Shown: one piece after another, positions 34,112-43,422 of the stretch
How positions within the stretch are numbered: the first letter of the stretch is position 1
Layout: each line of letters opens with the position of its first letter
NCBI RefSeq assembly: GCF_009755665.1
Contig: NZ_CP046622.1
Span: 4,588,001-4,652,000 of the forward strand
Origin: Variovorax paradoxus
Lineage (GTDB): Bacteria > Pseudomonadota > Gammaproteobacteria > Burkholderiales > Burkholderiaceae_C
Direction: 5' to 3'
DNA length: 64,000 nt
Translations under genes and position numbers: made by a program
Notes under the pieces: model-generated
Database searches by the model: none
The model's input: the letters and a program-made list of their open reading frames with translations, nothing else
What the model was told of the DNA's origin: nothing

Positions 34112-34825
34112 TTACTTCCAGCCGAACTCTTGGTTCAGCCCCACGACGAAGCCGTTCACGCCGCGGGAGCCTGCCCCAGTACGCGAAGCGCTCACATCCA
34201 GGCTGATCAGCGGCGTGAGGCCGAAGCGCCAACCGATGCGTGAAGTCCACACGCCCGATGCGCGGCTGCGCTCTGCAATCAGCGAGACCTTTTCATCGAG
34301 CGCCCACTCCGCCGCCAAACCGCCGCGCGGCGTTCGGGCGCCGGTGCCCGTGGCCCAGTCGGCACCGATGTTGGCGTGAACCTGCAGGCGGTCCAGCGGG
34401 CGCCACGTGACCGGCAGCACCAGTTGCCCGCCGGCACGGCCGCCGCGCGTCACGTCGAACACGGCACCGAGCGAAATTGCCGCGCTCAGCGGCGCATCGG
34501 CCGCCGGCCCGAAGAAGTTCCATTTGAGCTGCGGCCCCACGGTGACCGAATGCACGCCCTCCACCGAGAACCGGTCGATGTTCAGCCCCAGTTCGACAGG
34601 CCCGACGCGGCAGGACGGGCCGGCGTGCAGCACCGTCACCGGTTCCGGGCCGGTACGGCCCCACCAGGCTTCGTACTGGCATCGGCCCGCGTCGAGAGTG
34701 CCGGCATCGTCGATGTCGAAATGGCCGCCGGCCTGGGCACCCGCGCTTGCCAGGGCGCAGGCGGCCAGGGGCAACCACGCGAGCCGGGGCCATTGAATCG
34801 TTGTTGTGAGTCTGTTCTTCTTCAT
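34112..34825 (-). CDS. Exported protein, probable outer-membrane beta-barrel, function unknown
   Basis: From the ATG at 34825 the product is 237 residues (MKKNRLTTTIQWPRLAWLPL), with a signal peptide ending near AGAQA (about 33). The mature part has repeated amphipathic strands (VGPVELGLNIDRFSV, LKWNFFG, SLGAVFDVT, GLAAEWALDEKVSLIAE) and ends in EFGWK, an aromatic-rich C-terminal strand. That pattern suggests a beta-barrel. An ATG three codons upstream (34834) is equally possible. I do not recognise the family. It converges with the LysR gene and lies 80 bases after the response regulator start region's end. Confidence 0.65.
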   Translation of the reverse strand: MKKNRLTTTIQWPRLAWLPLAACALASAGAQAGGHFDIDDAGTLDAGRCQYEAWWGRTGPEPVTVLHAGPSCRVGPVELGLNIDRFSVEGVHSVTVGPQLKWNFFGPAADAPLSAAISLGAVFDVTRGGRAGGQLVLPVTWRPLDRLQVHANIGADWATGTGARTPRGGLAAEWALDEKVSLIAERSRASGVWTSRIGWRFGLTPLISLDVSASRTGAGSRGVNGFVVGLNQEFGWK

Positions 34826-34905
34826 CGCCTGCATCCCGGGGATCGGGCATTCTAGGGACGATGAAAGTGGCCGCGGCGACGCGGCAGCGCCCCGGGCAGA
34901 TTGCC

Positions 34906-35910
34906 TCAGATCTCGAACTGCGGCTGCAGCTCGCGGATGCGTTTGATGGCTACCCCGGCGGCGGCCGTGCGCGTCTCCACGCCGAGCTTCACGTACACCC
35001 GCTCCAGGTGCTTCTTGGCCGTGGCGGGGCTGCTGCCGAGGATCTCGCCGATGTCCTTGTTGGTCTTGCCTTTCACCACCCAATAGAGCACCTCGGCCTC
35101 GCGTGCCGTGAGCTTCAGGCTCAGGCTCATGGCCTCGATCACGCCCGTGTCCGAGATCTCGCGCATGACGATCATCCATTCGTCGCCGTCCTCGTCCTGC
35201 CCTGTTTGCCGGTGCAGCCGAAGACTGAGACTGCTTGCACCTTGCACCACCGAAAGCGCCGGCGGCTCGATGCCCTGTTGCCGGGCATCGGGCGCATGGC
35301 GTCGCAGCCATTCCAGTATGGCCGGCGGTGTTTCGGGCGCACGGGTGTCGCAGTAGCGCTGCAGCAGGTCGCGCGCGAGCGCCGTCTGCCAGATCAGCCT
35401 GCCCTCGGGCAGCCGCACGGTAATGCTGGCGTAGCCGAAGGCGTCGAGCGCATTGCGCGCCTGGCCGGCCTGGCGTGCGTCCTGCCGGGCGCGGCGGGCG
35501 CCCTGCAGGTGCACGTTCATGCGCGCCAGCACTTCCTTTGGCTTGATCGGCTTGGTGACGTAGTCGACCCCACCCGCCTCGAGCGCGGCCACCAGGTGCT
35601 CGGTTTCGGTGAGCCCGGTCATGAACACGATGGGAATATGCGCCGTCGCGGCATCGGCCTTGAGGCGGCGCGCGACCTCGAAACCGTCGATGCCCGGCAT
35701 CATCGCGTCGAGCAGCACGATGTCGGGGCGGGCCTGCGCGGCGCGCTGCAGCGCCTGTTCGCCGTTGGTGGCAATGAGCACCGTGTAGCCGGATTCATCG
35801 AGCGCGTCGTGCAGCACCGCGAGGTTGTCGGGCACGTCGTCGACGATCAGCACCAGGTCGCTGTTGGCGCCCTGTTCGCGCAACGTTTTCGCAAGCGGTG
35901 TGGTTTCCAT
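34906..35910 (-). CDS. Response regulator with REC and LuxR-type DNA-binding domain
   Basis: The 334-residue product has a REC domain (about 18-135; VLIVDDVPDNLAVL, phospho-acceptor in LLDAMMPGIDGFE, and the conserved lysine in TKPIKP), a central region of about 110 residues that could be PAS-like, and a C-terminal LuxR/GerE helix-turn-helix (LTAREAEVLYWVVKGKTNKD near 266-285, then SSPATAKKHLERVYVKLGV). It starts 23 bases after the permease-kinase fusion, so it is the probable output of that kinase. Its targets could include the divergent urease operon, which is inference from position. Confidence 0.9.
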   Translation of the reverse strand: METTPLAKTLREQGANSDLVLIVDDVPDNLAVLHDALDESGYTVLIATNGEQALQRAAQARPDIVLLDAMMPGIDGFEVARRLKADAATAHIPIVFMTGLTETEHLVAALEAGGVDYVTKPIKPKEVLARMNVHLQGARRARQDARQAGQARNALDAFGYASITVRLPEGRLIWQTALARDLLQRYCDTRAPETPPAILEWLRRHAPDARQQGIEPPALSVVQGASSLSLRLHRQTGQDEDGDEWMIVMREISDTGVIEAMSLSLKLTAREAEVLYWVVKGKTNKDIGEILGSSPATAKKHLERVYVKLGVETRTAAAGVAIKRIRELQPQFEI

Positions 35911-35933
35911 GGGGTTGATGTCCGCCGCGATTT

Positions 35934-38900
35934 TCAGGCCGCGCTCACGGCCGCGGCCAGCGCGCGGCTCATGGCCTCGAACTGGAACTGACGGGCGAGC
36001 ACGCGCTGCGCCTCGGTCCATGCCCTGCATTCGGGCTCTTCGGCGTCGATCTCGTCGAGCTGGTTCATGATGCCGCGAAAGTAGCCCAGGCTTACGGCTT
36101 CGTCGAGTGCGCGCAGCCGCGAAAGCGAAGGCGCCTGCACGGCGCGCGGCGCGGCGGCGGGCAACGGCTTGGCGGCCGTGTCCGTCCATTGCAGGCCGAG
36201 CCGCCGTTCGAGCCAATCGAGCAGCTCTGAGTGCCGCACCGGCTTGACGAAGAAATCTTCGGGGGCAATGCCCACATCGTTCTCCAGCCCCTTGTCGAAG
36301 GCATTGGCCGAGACGATGGCCACCGGCGCATCGACCAGGCCCAGCTTGCGCGCACGGCGGATCGTCTCCCATCCGTCGATGCCCGGCATGGCCAGGTCGA
36401 TGAACATCGCGTCCGGCCGGTAGCCGGCTGCGATGAGGTCGAGCGCGTCGTGCCCGCTTGCGGCGGTGCGCAGGCCAAAGCCGAGCGGCGCCAGCACATG
36501 GCCGAGCAGATCGCGGTCGGCCTCTTCGTTGTCGACCACCAGCAGTTGCCGCCGGCGCCCTTCATAGCCGCGCCGCGCGCGCTGCACCTGCGCCGGCTGG
36601 CCCGTCGCGCCCGCAGTCTCGTGCACGCGCGGCAGGAAAAGCCGCACGCGGAACAGCGAGCCCTCCCCCGGCGTGCTGCGCACCTTCATCTCGCCGCCCA
36701 TCAGGTCGGTCAGCATCTTGGCGATGGTGAGACCCAGCCCGGCGCCGGGCGTCGCAGCAGCTGCCGCATCGCCGCGCGTAAAAGGCTCGAAGATCCGCTC
36801 GATGTCCTCGGCCGTCATGCCTGGCCCGGTGTCTTCTATTTCGACCGACGCGAACTCGCGTGCATAGGAAAGCCGCAGCGTCACCTCACCTGCCGCCGTG
36901 AACTTGATGGCATTGCCCAGCAGGTTGATAAGAATCTGGCACACCCGCTTTTCATCGGCGCGCACCACCTCGGGCAAGGTGCCTGTCGTCTCGAAGCGGA
37001 ACCGCAGGCCCTTCTCGGCCGCCTGCAGCTCGAACATGTCCGCCAGCTCGCGCAGGGTGTCCGCAAAGCGCATGGGCCGGGCGTGCAGCGTGAGCTTGCC
37101 GGCCTCGATGTGCGCAATGGCCAGCGTGCCCTCGATGAGCGACAGCAGATGCTCGCCGCCCCGCTTGATCACCGCCACCGCCTGCTGGCGGTGCGGCGGC
37201 ACCGATGCGTCTTCGCCCATGAGCTGCGCGTAGCCAAGAATGCTGTTGAGCGGCGTACGCAGCTCGTGGCTGATGGCGCTGATATAGCGGCTCTTGGCCT
37301 GGTTGGCCTGGTCCGCGGCGCGCCGCGCTTGCTCCGCCGCGAGCTTGGCCTGCTCGGCCACCTCGCGCGCCTCTTCCGCCGTTTGCTTGGCGGACTGCAG
37401 CGCCCGGTCGGTGGCGCGGTGCAGCTCGATCTCGCGCATCAGCAAGTGGGTCTGGCGGTTCGATTCTTCTTGCGCCACCTTGCGGCTCTGGTGCGCCAGC
37501 ACCAGCCACCAGGCCACGACGCCGGCAATGACCAGCAGCGCCATGTACGCCTTCAGAAAGCCAGAGCGCAGCGACGAACGCTGCACCCCGGCCAGCGCTT
37601 CGGCCAGTTCCGATTGCGATGCGAGCTGCAGTGCGCTTTCGCCCAATGCGCGCAGCTCCTGCTGGTAGAGCACGCCGAACACCACCGCCAGCACCGGCAC
37701 GATGATCAGCATCAGCAGCAGAAAATGTCCAAGCCCCGTGTCCAGATAGCGCCAGCTGAGGCGCGGCAGCAGCCACCGCAGCGCCGACGACCATTGCGCC
37801 GAAAGGCTCGCATGCGGCTTGCACAAATCGCCGCAGCGCGCATCGAGCGTGCAGCACAGCGAGCAGATCGCCCCCTGGTAGGCCGGGCAATGGGCCATGT
37901 CCGGGCCTTCGTATTCGCGCTCGCAGATCACGCAGTGCTGCACCTTGAGGCGCTGGTAGCTGCCATCGGCGCCGCGCTCGTCCACGTCGTTCTCCACACG
38001 CGCCCACCGGACCGCGCGCGAGCCCGAGCCCGGTGCAAAAGGCACCGCGCCATGGCACACCGAACCCCGCGCCAGGTAGTACTTGCCGCCAGTGGCCCAG
38101 GCAATCAGCGGCGAAACCACCAGCGCCGTACCGAGCGCGATGAGCGCCGAAAAAGCCTGGGCCAGCGGCCCGAAGACACCGAGGTGCGCGGTGATGGAAA
38201 GCAGCGAAGCCAGCGCTATCGCCCCCACGCCCACCGGGTTGATGTCCCACAGGTGCGCCCGCTTGAACTCGATGCCCGGCGGCGAAAGGCCCAGCGGCTT
38301 GTTGATGACCAGGTCGGCCACCACGGCCATCATCCAGGCGATGGCGATGTTGGCGAACAGGCCGAGCACGTCGCCCAGCGCCTCGAACACGTTCATCTCC
38401 ATCAGCATGAAGGCGATGAGCGCGTTGAACACCACCCAGACCACCCGCCCCGGGTGGCTGTGCGCCACGCGCGAGAAAAAATTGCTCCACGCCAGCGAAC
38501 CCGCGTACGCGTTGGTCACGTTGATCTTGAGCTGCGAAATCACCACGAACAGCGCAGTTGCGGCCACGGCCCAGCCGTAGTTGGGAAACACGTATTCATA
38601 GGCCGCCAGGTACATCTGGTTGGGATCGACGGCGCGATCGACCGGCACCATGTGCGTGATGGCCAGGTAGGCCAGCAGCGCGCCGCCCAGCATCTTGAGC
38701 ACCCCCAGCACCACCCAGCCCGGCCCGCCGGCCAGCACGCCCGCCCACCAGCGCCTGGCGCTCACGGCAGTGCGCGCGGGCATGAAGCGGAGGTAGTCGG
38801 CCTGCTCCCCCATTTGGGTGATCAACGCGATGCCGACGGTCAAGGCGGCGCCAAACAGGTGCAAATCGAAGCCCTTCGCACCCGCTTTCACACCGTTGTA

Positions 38901-39563
38901 GTGCACGATGCCGGCAAATGCACCAGGATCGCGCACCAATACAAAAACAAACGGAACCACCAGCATCACCAGCCACAGCGGCTGGGTCCAGAGCTGCAGC
39001 CGGCTGATGGCCGACACGCCGTGGGTGACCAGCGGAATCACCACCAGCGCGCACACCAGGTAGCCCCAGACCGGCGGCACGCCCAGCGCCAGCTCCAGCG
39101 CGTAGGCCATTACCGCCGCCTCGAGCGCGAAGAAGATGAAGGTGAACGAGGCGTAGATGAGCGATGTGAGCGTGGAGCCGATGTAGCCGAAGCCCGCGCC
39201 GCGCGTGAGCAGGTCCATGTCGACGCCGTAGCGCGCGGCATACACGCTGATTGGCAGGCCCGCCAGAAAGATGATGAGGCCGGTAACCAGGATGGCCCAG
39301 AACGCGTTGGCAAAGCCGTACTGCACCAGCAGCGTGGCGCCGACCGCCTCCAGGATGAGGAACGACGCCGCGCCGAAAGCCGTGTTGGCCACCCGCCATT
39401 CGGACCATTTGCGAAAGCGCTGCGGCGTGTAGCGCAGCGCGTAGTCCTCGAGTGTTTCGCTCGCCACCCAGCTGTTGTAGTCGCGCCGCACCTTGACGAT
39501 GCGCTGCGGCGCGTCGTCGGGGTTGGAGGAAGTCTCGGCGGGGTTCACACCGTTTCGGTGCAT
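35934..39563 (-). CDS. NCS1-family permease fused to hybrid histidine kinase
   Basis: One 1209-residue frame. Residues 1-500 match an NCS1 (purine/cytosine/allantoin/hydantoin) transporter with about 12 membrane helices (start SLEDYALRYTP-like: ETLEDYALRYTPQRFRKWS). Residues 544-581 form a Cys-rich module with eight cysteines (C544, C547, C559, C567, C570, C571, C577, C581). Two further membrane helices (about 612-632 and 671-690) and an Ala/Glu coiled coil (695-757) lead to HisKA with ISHELRTP (His766), HATPase (NLLGNAIKF, DTGPGM, GAGLGLTI, about 870-980), and REC (phospho-Asp1056 in FIDLAMPGIDGW). It should sense a nitrogenous solute through its permease half. The ATG at 39563 overlaps sigma-54-like sequence, so a GTG at 39491 is a possible alternative start. 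Confidence 0.92.
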   Translation of the reverse strand: MHRNGVNPAETSSNPDDAPQRIVKVRRDYNSWVASETLEDYALRYTPQRFRKWSEWRVANTAFGAASFLILEAVGATLLVQYGFANAFWAILVTGLIIFLAGLPISVYAARYGVDMDLLTRGAGFGYIGSTLTSLIYASFTFIFFALEAAVMAYALELALGVPPVWGYLVCALVVIPLVTHGVSAISRLQLWTQPLWLVMLVVPFVFVLVRDPGAFAGIVHYNGVKAGAKGFDLHLFGAALTVGIALITQMGEQADYLRFMPARTAVSARRWWAGVLAGGPGWVVLGVLKMLGGALLAYLAITHMVPVDRAVDPNQMYLAAYEYVFPNYGWAVAATALFVVISQLKINVTNAYAGSLAWSNFFSRVAHSHPGRVVWVVFNALIAFMLMEMNVFEALGDVLGLFANIAIAWMMAVVADLVINKPLGLSPPGIEFKRAHLWDINPVGVGAIALASLLSITAHLGVFGPLAQAFSALIALGTALVVSPLIAWATGGKYYLARGSVCHGAVPFAPGSGSRAVRWARVENDVDERGADGSYQRLKVQHCVICEREYEGPDMAHCPAYQGAICSLCCTLDARCGDLCKPHASLSAQWSSALRWLLPRLSWRYLDTGLGHFLLLMLIIVPVLAVVFGVLYQQELRALGESALQLASQSELAEALAGVQRSSLRSGFLKAYMALLVIAGVVAWWLVLAHQSRKVAQEESNRQTHLLMREIELHRATDRALQSAKQTAEEAREVAEQAKLAAEQARRAADQANQAKSRYISAISHELRTPLNSILGYAQLMGEDASVPPHRQQAVAVIKRGGEHLLSLIEGTLAIAHIEAGKLTLHARPMRFADTLRELADMFELQAAEKGLRFRFETTGTLPEVVRADEKRVCQILINLLGNAIKFTAAGEVTLRLSYAREFASVEIEDTGPGMTAEDIERIFEPFTRGDAAAAATPGAGLGLTIAKMLTDLMGGEMKVRSTPGEGSLFRVRLFLPRVHETAGATGQPAQVQRARRGYEGRRRQLLVVDNEEADRDLLGHVLAPLGFGLRTAASGHDALDLIAAGYRPDAMFIDLAMPGIDGWETIRRARKLGLVDAPVAIVSANAFDKGLENDVGIAPEDFFVKPVRHSELLDWLERRLGLQWTDTAAKPLPAAAPRAVQAPSLSRLRALDEAVSLGYFRGIMNQLDEIDAEEPECRAWTEAQRVLARQFQFEAMSRALAAAVSAA
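39546..39562. promoter_or_regulatory. NtrC-like palindrome
   Basis: CACACC-GTTTC-GGTGCA resembles the NtrC site TGCACC-N5-GGTGCA: the right half is perfect, the left matches four of six. It lies about 36 bases upstream of the ureA -24 element and overlaps the start of the permease-kinase gene. Confidence 0.4.
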
Positions 39564-39574
39564 CTTTCGTGCCA
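39559..39574 (-). promoter_or_regulatory. Sigma-54-like -24/-12 element toward the permease-kinase gene
   Basis: On the minus strand TGGCACG-AAAG-ATGCA matches TGGCACG-N4-TTGCA at all but one position, with the required GG-N10-GC spacing. It overlaps the ATG at 39563, so if functional the frame would start further in, for example at GTG 39491. Confidence 0.4.
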
Positions 39575-39597
39575 CACATACGTCTTTTGGCGAACAG

Positions 39598-39613
39598 CGG
39601 CACGACTGTTGCA
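39598..39613 (+). promoter_or_regulatory. Sigma-54-like -24/-12 promoter of the urease operon
   Basis: CGGCACG-ACTG-TTGCA matches the sigma-54 pattern TGGCACG-N4-TTGCA except for the first base and keeps GG-N10-GC. A start at about 39625 would give a leader of about 45 bases before ureA. A weaker sigma-70 reading (TTGCAA at 39609, AATAAT at 39630, spacing 15) overlaps it. Confidence 0.55.
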
Positions 39614-39668
39614 AAGCTGAAGCCTGCCCAATAATGGCCGACCTCCACGCATCCGACGCCGCCCCCTC

Positions 39669-39971
39669 ATGGAACTGACCCCGCGCGAAAAAGACAAGCT
39701 GCTGATCTTCACCGCAGCATTGCTGGCCGAACGCCGCAAGGCGCGGGGCCTGAAGCTCAACTACCCGGAAGCCGTCGCGCTGATTTCCGCTGCCGTAATG
39801 GAAGGCGCGCGCGACGGAAAGAGCGTCGCGGCGCTCATGAGCGAAGGCCGCACCGTGCTCACCCGCGCCGACGTGATGGACGGCATCGCCGAGATGATTC
39901 CGGACATCCAGGTGGAAGCCACTTTCCCCGACGGCACCAAGCTGGTCACCGTCCACCAACCCATCGTCTGA
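39669..39971 (+). CDS. ureA: Urease gamma subunit
   Basis: The 100-residue product begins [20 protein letters not shown] and has the family's normal length and its [10 protein letters not shown] and VTVHQPI segments. With UreB and UreC it forms the (abc)3 urease that splits urea to ammonia and carbamate in the cytoplasm. It is first in the operon here; ureD, which often precedes it, is absent. Confidence 0.97.
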   Translation: MELTPREKDKLLIFTAALLAERRKARGLKLNYPEAVALISAAVMEGARDGKSVAALMSEGRTVLTRADVMDGIAEMIPDIQVEATFPDGTKLVTVHQPIV

Positions 39972-39999
39972 CCCTCCTCCAGAACAAGAAAGCCCTGTC

Positions 40000-40599
40000 A
40001 TGCGCCACAACGCTTCCAAGACTCTTGCCCTCCTTGCCATGCTGCTGCCGCTCGCGGCCAGCGCCCACACCGGCGCCGACGGCGGCGTGCACCACGGTTT
40101 CGCCACCGGTTTTCTGCACCCGCTGACCGGCGCCGATCACCTGGCTGCCATGGTCGCGGTCGGCCTCTGGAGCGCGCTGGCCGCACGCCGTGCCTGGCCC
40201 GATCTGCTGTGGGCGCCGCTGGCTTTCGCGGGCATGCTGCTGGCCGGCGCGCTGATGGGGCTGGCGGGCATGCAGTTGCCGGCCGTCGAGCCGATGAGCG
40301 CGGCCTCGCTGCTGGTGCTGGGCCTGCTGGTGGCCACCCGCATCCACCTGCCTGCTGCGGCGGCTGCGGCGGTGGTCGGTGTGTTTGCCGTCTTCCACGG
40401 CGTGGCGCACGGCCAGGAACTCGCAAGCGAGCAAGGCGCGGCCCTGACGCTGGCCGGCATGGTGGCCGCCACCGTGCTGCTGCATCTCGCGGGCATCGGC
40501 ATCGGCTGGGCGCTGCGCCATGCCAACGCGTGGCTGCCGCGCGCGGCAGGCGCCGCGGTGGTGGCGCTGGGCGCTGCGCTGCTCTCGCAGGCGGTCTGA
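40000..40599 (+). CDS. ureJ: HupE/UreJ-type membrane protein, probable nickel carrier
   Basis: The 199-residue protein has a cleavable signal (ends near ASA-HTG, about 23) and six membrane helices. The motif [16 protein letters not shown] (about 40-55) is the metal-binding signature of HupE/UreJ, and FHGVAHGQE near 131-139 is also conserved. It lies between ureA and ureB, as in other beta-proteobacterial urease operons, and probably supplies nickel for the active site. Confidence 0.92.
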   Translation: MRHNASKTLALLAMLLPLAASAHTGADGGVHHGFATGFLHPLTGADHLAAMVAVGLWSALAARRAWPDLLWAPLAFAGMLLAGALMGLAGMQLPAVEPMSAASLLVLGLLVATRIHLPAAAAAAVVGVFAVFHGVAHGQELASEQGAALTLAGMVAATVLLHLAGIGIGWALRHANAWLPRAAGAAVVALGAALLSQAV

Positions 40600-40618
40600 T
40601 CACAGTCGCCGCGACACC

Positions 40619-40924
40619 ATGATCCCCGGAGAATTCATTACCGACGAGGGCGAGCACACGCTCAACCCCGGCCGCCGCACGCTCACGCTGGTGGTGCAGA
40701 ACACCGCCGACCGGCCGATCCAGGTCGGTTCGCACTATCACTTTGCCGAGACCAACGGCGCGCTCGGCTTCGACCGCGAGGCCGCGCGCGGCATGCGGCT
40801 CAACATTGCCTCTGGCGCGGCGGTGCGATTCGAACCGGGCCAGCAGCGCACGGTGGAACTGGTCGATTTTTCGGGCGACCGCGTCGTCTACGGCTTTCGC
40901 GGCCTCGTTCAAGGAAAGCTCTAA
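40619..40924 (+). CDS. ureB: Urease beta subunit
   Basis: The 101-residue product begins [19 protein letters not shown] and contains [11 protein letters not shown] near 38-48 and the C-terminal [12 protein letters not shown] region. Both length and sequence are standard. It ends three bases before ureC. Confidence 0.97.
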   Translation: MIPGEFITDEGEHTLNPGRRTLTLVVQNTADRPIQVGSHYHFAETNGALGFDREAARGMRLNIASGAAVRFEPGQQRTVELVDFSGDRVVYGFRGLVQGKL

Positions 40925-40927
40925 GCC

Positions 40928-42670
40928 ATGGCAACGATCGGAAGGCGTGCATACGCCGAGATATTCGGCCCGACCGTGGGCGACCGGGTTCGTCTTGCGG
41001 ACACCGATCTGCTGATCGAGGTCGAGGCCGACTACACGCTGCGCGCCGGCGGCTACGGCGAAGAAGTGAAGTTCGGCGGCGGCAAGACCATTCGCGACGG
41101 CATGGCGCAGTCGCAGCGCACGCGCGACGGCAAGGGCACCGGACCGACCGCCGGCGGCGCCGTCGACACCGTGCTGACCAATGCGCTCATCCTGGACCAC
41201 TGGGGCATCGTCAAGGCCGACATCGGCCTGAAGGGTGGCCGCATCGCCGCCATCGGCAAGGCCGGCAATCCCGACGTTCAGCCGGGCGTGGACATCGTCA
41301 TCGGCCCGGGCACCGAGATCATCAGCTGCGAAGGCAACATCGTCACGGCCGGCGGCATCGACAGCCACATCCACTTCATCTGCCCGCAGCAGATCGAAGA
41401 AGCGCTTGCTTCGGGCGTGACCACCATGCTCGGCGGCGGTACCGGCCCCGCCACTGGCACCTTTGCAACCACCTCGACTCCCGGCCCTTGGCACATCGAG
41501 CGCATGCTCCAGGCGGCCGACGCGTTCCCCATGAACCTGGGCTTCCTGGGCAAAGGCAACGCCAGCCTGCCCGATGCGCTGCACGAGCAGATCGAAGCGG
41601 GGGTCATGGGCCTGAAACTGCACGAAGACTGGGGCACCACGCCCTCGGCCATCAGCAACTGCCTGGACGTGGCCGACGCCACCGACACGCAGGTGGCAAT
41701 CCACAGCGACACGCTCAACGAATCGGGCTTTGTCGAGAACACCATTGCCGCCGTGGGCGGCCGTTCGATCTGCGCCTTTCACACCGAAGGCGCGGGCGGC
41801 GGCCATGCGCCGGACATCCTGCGCGTGGTGGGCGAAGAAAACTTTCTCCCATCTTCCACCAACCCCACCATGCCCTACACCGTGAACACGCTCGACGAAC
41901 ACGTCGACATGCTCATGGTGTGCCACCACCTGGACGCCGGCATTGCCGAAGACCTGGCCTTTGCCGAGTCGCGCATCCGCAAGGAAACCATTGCCGCCGA
42001 AGACGTGCTGCACGACCTGGGCGCCATCAGCATGTTCAGCTCCGACAGCCAGGCCATGGGCCGTGTGGGCGAGGTGGTGCTGCGCTGCTGGCAAACGGCG
42101 CACAAGATGAAGCTGCAGCGCGGCAAGCTGCCGGAAGACAACGAGCGCAACGACAACTTCCGCGCCAAGCGCTACGTGGCCAAGTACACGATCAACCCCG
42201 CCATTGCGCACGGCATTGCGCACGAGGTGGGCTCGCTCGAAGTCGGCAAGTGGGCCGACATCGTCATCTGGAAGGCCGCCTTCTTCGGCGTGAAGCCCTT
42301 CACCCTAATCAAGGGCGGCACCATTGCGATGGCAGCCATGGGCGACCCCAACGCGTCCATTCCCACGCCGCAGCCGGTGCACTATCGCCCGATGTTCGGC
42401 AGCTATGGCGGCTCGCTCGCCAAAAGCTCGCTGACCTTCGTCTCGCAGGCCGGCCTGGCCGCGGGCATCAAGGAACGCTACGGCCTGGCCAAGCACCTCA
42501 GCGCAGTAAAGAACATCCGCAACGTGCGCAAGAAAGACCTGATCCACAACAGCTACGCGCCGAAGATGGAGATCGATGCGCAGACCTATGCCGTGCGCGC
42601 CGACGGGCACTTGCTGACCTGCGACCCGGCGGTGCAGTTGCCGCTGACGCAGCGCTACTTCCTGTTCTGA
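40928..42670 (+). CDS. ureC: Urease alpha subunit (catalytic)
   Basis: The 580-residue product carries the nickel centre: HIHFICPQQ (the two N-terminal histidines), the lysine to be carbamylated at Lys230 in [10 protein letters not shown], later histidines in AIHSD and [14 protein letters not shown], and the flap histidine region VCHHLD. It is about ten residues longer than the shortest UreC proteins, with no missing catalytic residue. AAGGAAAG precedes the start. Confidence 0.97.
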   Translation: MATIGRRAYAEIFGPTVGDRVRLADTDLLIEVEADYTLRAGGYGEEVKFGGGKTIRDGMAQSQRTRDGKGTGPTAGGAVDTVLTNALILDHWGIVKADIGLKGGRIAAIGKAGNPDVQPGVDIVIGPGTEIISCEGNIVTAGGIDSHIHFICPQQIEEALASGVTTMLGGGTGPATGTFATTSTPGPWHIERMLQAADAFPMNLGFLGKGNASLPDALHEQIEAGVMGLKLHEDWGTTPSAISNCLDVADATDTQVAIHSDTLNESGFVENTIAAVGGRSICAFHTEGAGGGHAPDILRVVGEENFLPSSTNPTMPYTVNTLDEHVDMLMVCHHLDAGIAEDLAFAESRIRKETIAAEDVLHDLGAISMFSSDSQAMGRVGEVVLRCWQTAHKMKLQRGKLPEDNERNDNFRAKRYVAKYTINPAIAHGIAHEVGSLEVGKWADIVIWKAAFFGVKPFTLIKGGTIAMAAMGDPNASIPTPQPVHYRPMFGSYGGSLAKSSLTFVSQAGLAAGIKERYGLAKHLSAVKNIRNVRKKDLIHNSYAPKMEIDAQTYAVRADGHLLTCDPAVQLPLTQRYFLF

Positions 42671-42779
42671 GCGGAGCCCTCAGGGTCTTGCACAAGAGGC
42701 CCGGCGCCCGCTTGACAGGCTGCGTATCCTCGAAGGTATCCATCCTGTCGTTTCACGCCTTTGGCGTTCCATTCGCACC

Positions 42780-43358
42780 ATGCTCACCGCCAACAAACTC
42801 ATGCCCCAGGGCCGGGGCCTTGCGCCCGTGCTACTCAAGCGCGCCGCCACCATCGAACTCGACTGGGACGTGCGCCAGAAAAGCCGCTTCGACGCCACCG
42901 ATTCGCACGGCCGGCAGATCGGCGTGTTTCTGCCGCGCGGCACCGCAGTGCGCGGCGGCGACGTGCTGGTGGCGGAAGACGGCTCGCTGGTTCGCGTGAT
43001 CGCCGCGCCGCAGCCGGTGCTGCGCATCACGCATTGCACGGCCCACGGCACTCCGTTCGACCTGACGCGCGCGGCCTATCACCTGGGCAACCGGCATGTG
43101 CCGATCGAGCTCAAGCCCGACCACCTGAAGATCGAGCCCGACCATGTGCTGGCCGACATGCTGCGCTCGATGCACCTGATCGTCGTTGCGGTCGAGGAAG
43201 CTTTCGAGCCTGAAGGCGGCGCCTATGGGTCGCATGAGCATTCGCATGGCGGTGGGCACAGTCATGACCATGCGCATGATCATGGTCATTCGCATTCGAA
43301 GAGTCCGAAGCCGCTCGTGCTTGCACCTGAGTTGCTTGACGATCACGACCATGGGTGA
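42780..43358 (+). CDS. ureE: Urease accessory nickel-binding protein UreE
   Basis: The 192-residue protein has the UreE N-terminal peptide-binding domain and a metal-binding domain with GNRHVPIEL near 107-115. Its C-terminal tail (about 145-192) is very rich in histidine (clusters such as [20 protein letters not shown]), so it can store several nickel ions. It is separated from ureC by 109 bases that contain TTGACA at 42712 without a convincing -10, possibly an internal promoter. Confidence 0.95.
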   Translation: MLTANKLMPQGRGLAPVLLKRAATIELDWDVRQKSRFDATDSHGRQIGVFLPRGTAVRGGDVLVAEDGSLVRVIAAPQPVLRITHCTAHGTPFDLTRAAYHLGNRHVPIELKPDHLKIEPDHVLADMLRSMHLIVVAVEEAFEPEGGAYGSHEHSHGGGHSHDHAHDHGHSHSKSPKPLVLAPELLDDHDHG

Positions 43359-43422
43359 TTCAGGGCGCGCACCCGCCCCGAACAGAAGCGCCCCACAAAA
43401 CAGCGCCAAGCACAGAGTTGAC

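Noticed and set aside
36231..39620. Open frame of about 1130 codons on the plus strand
   Set aside because: Fully antisense to the permease-kinase gene; His/Arg/Gln-rich translation without domains.
42712..42740. TTGACA before ureE as an internal promoter
   Set aside because: The nearest TAT-containing -10 candidate is at 19-base spacing and poor, so it is only noted in the ureE entry.
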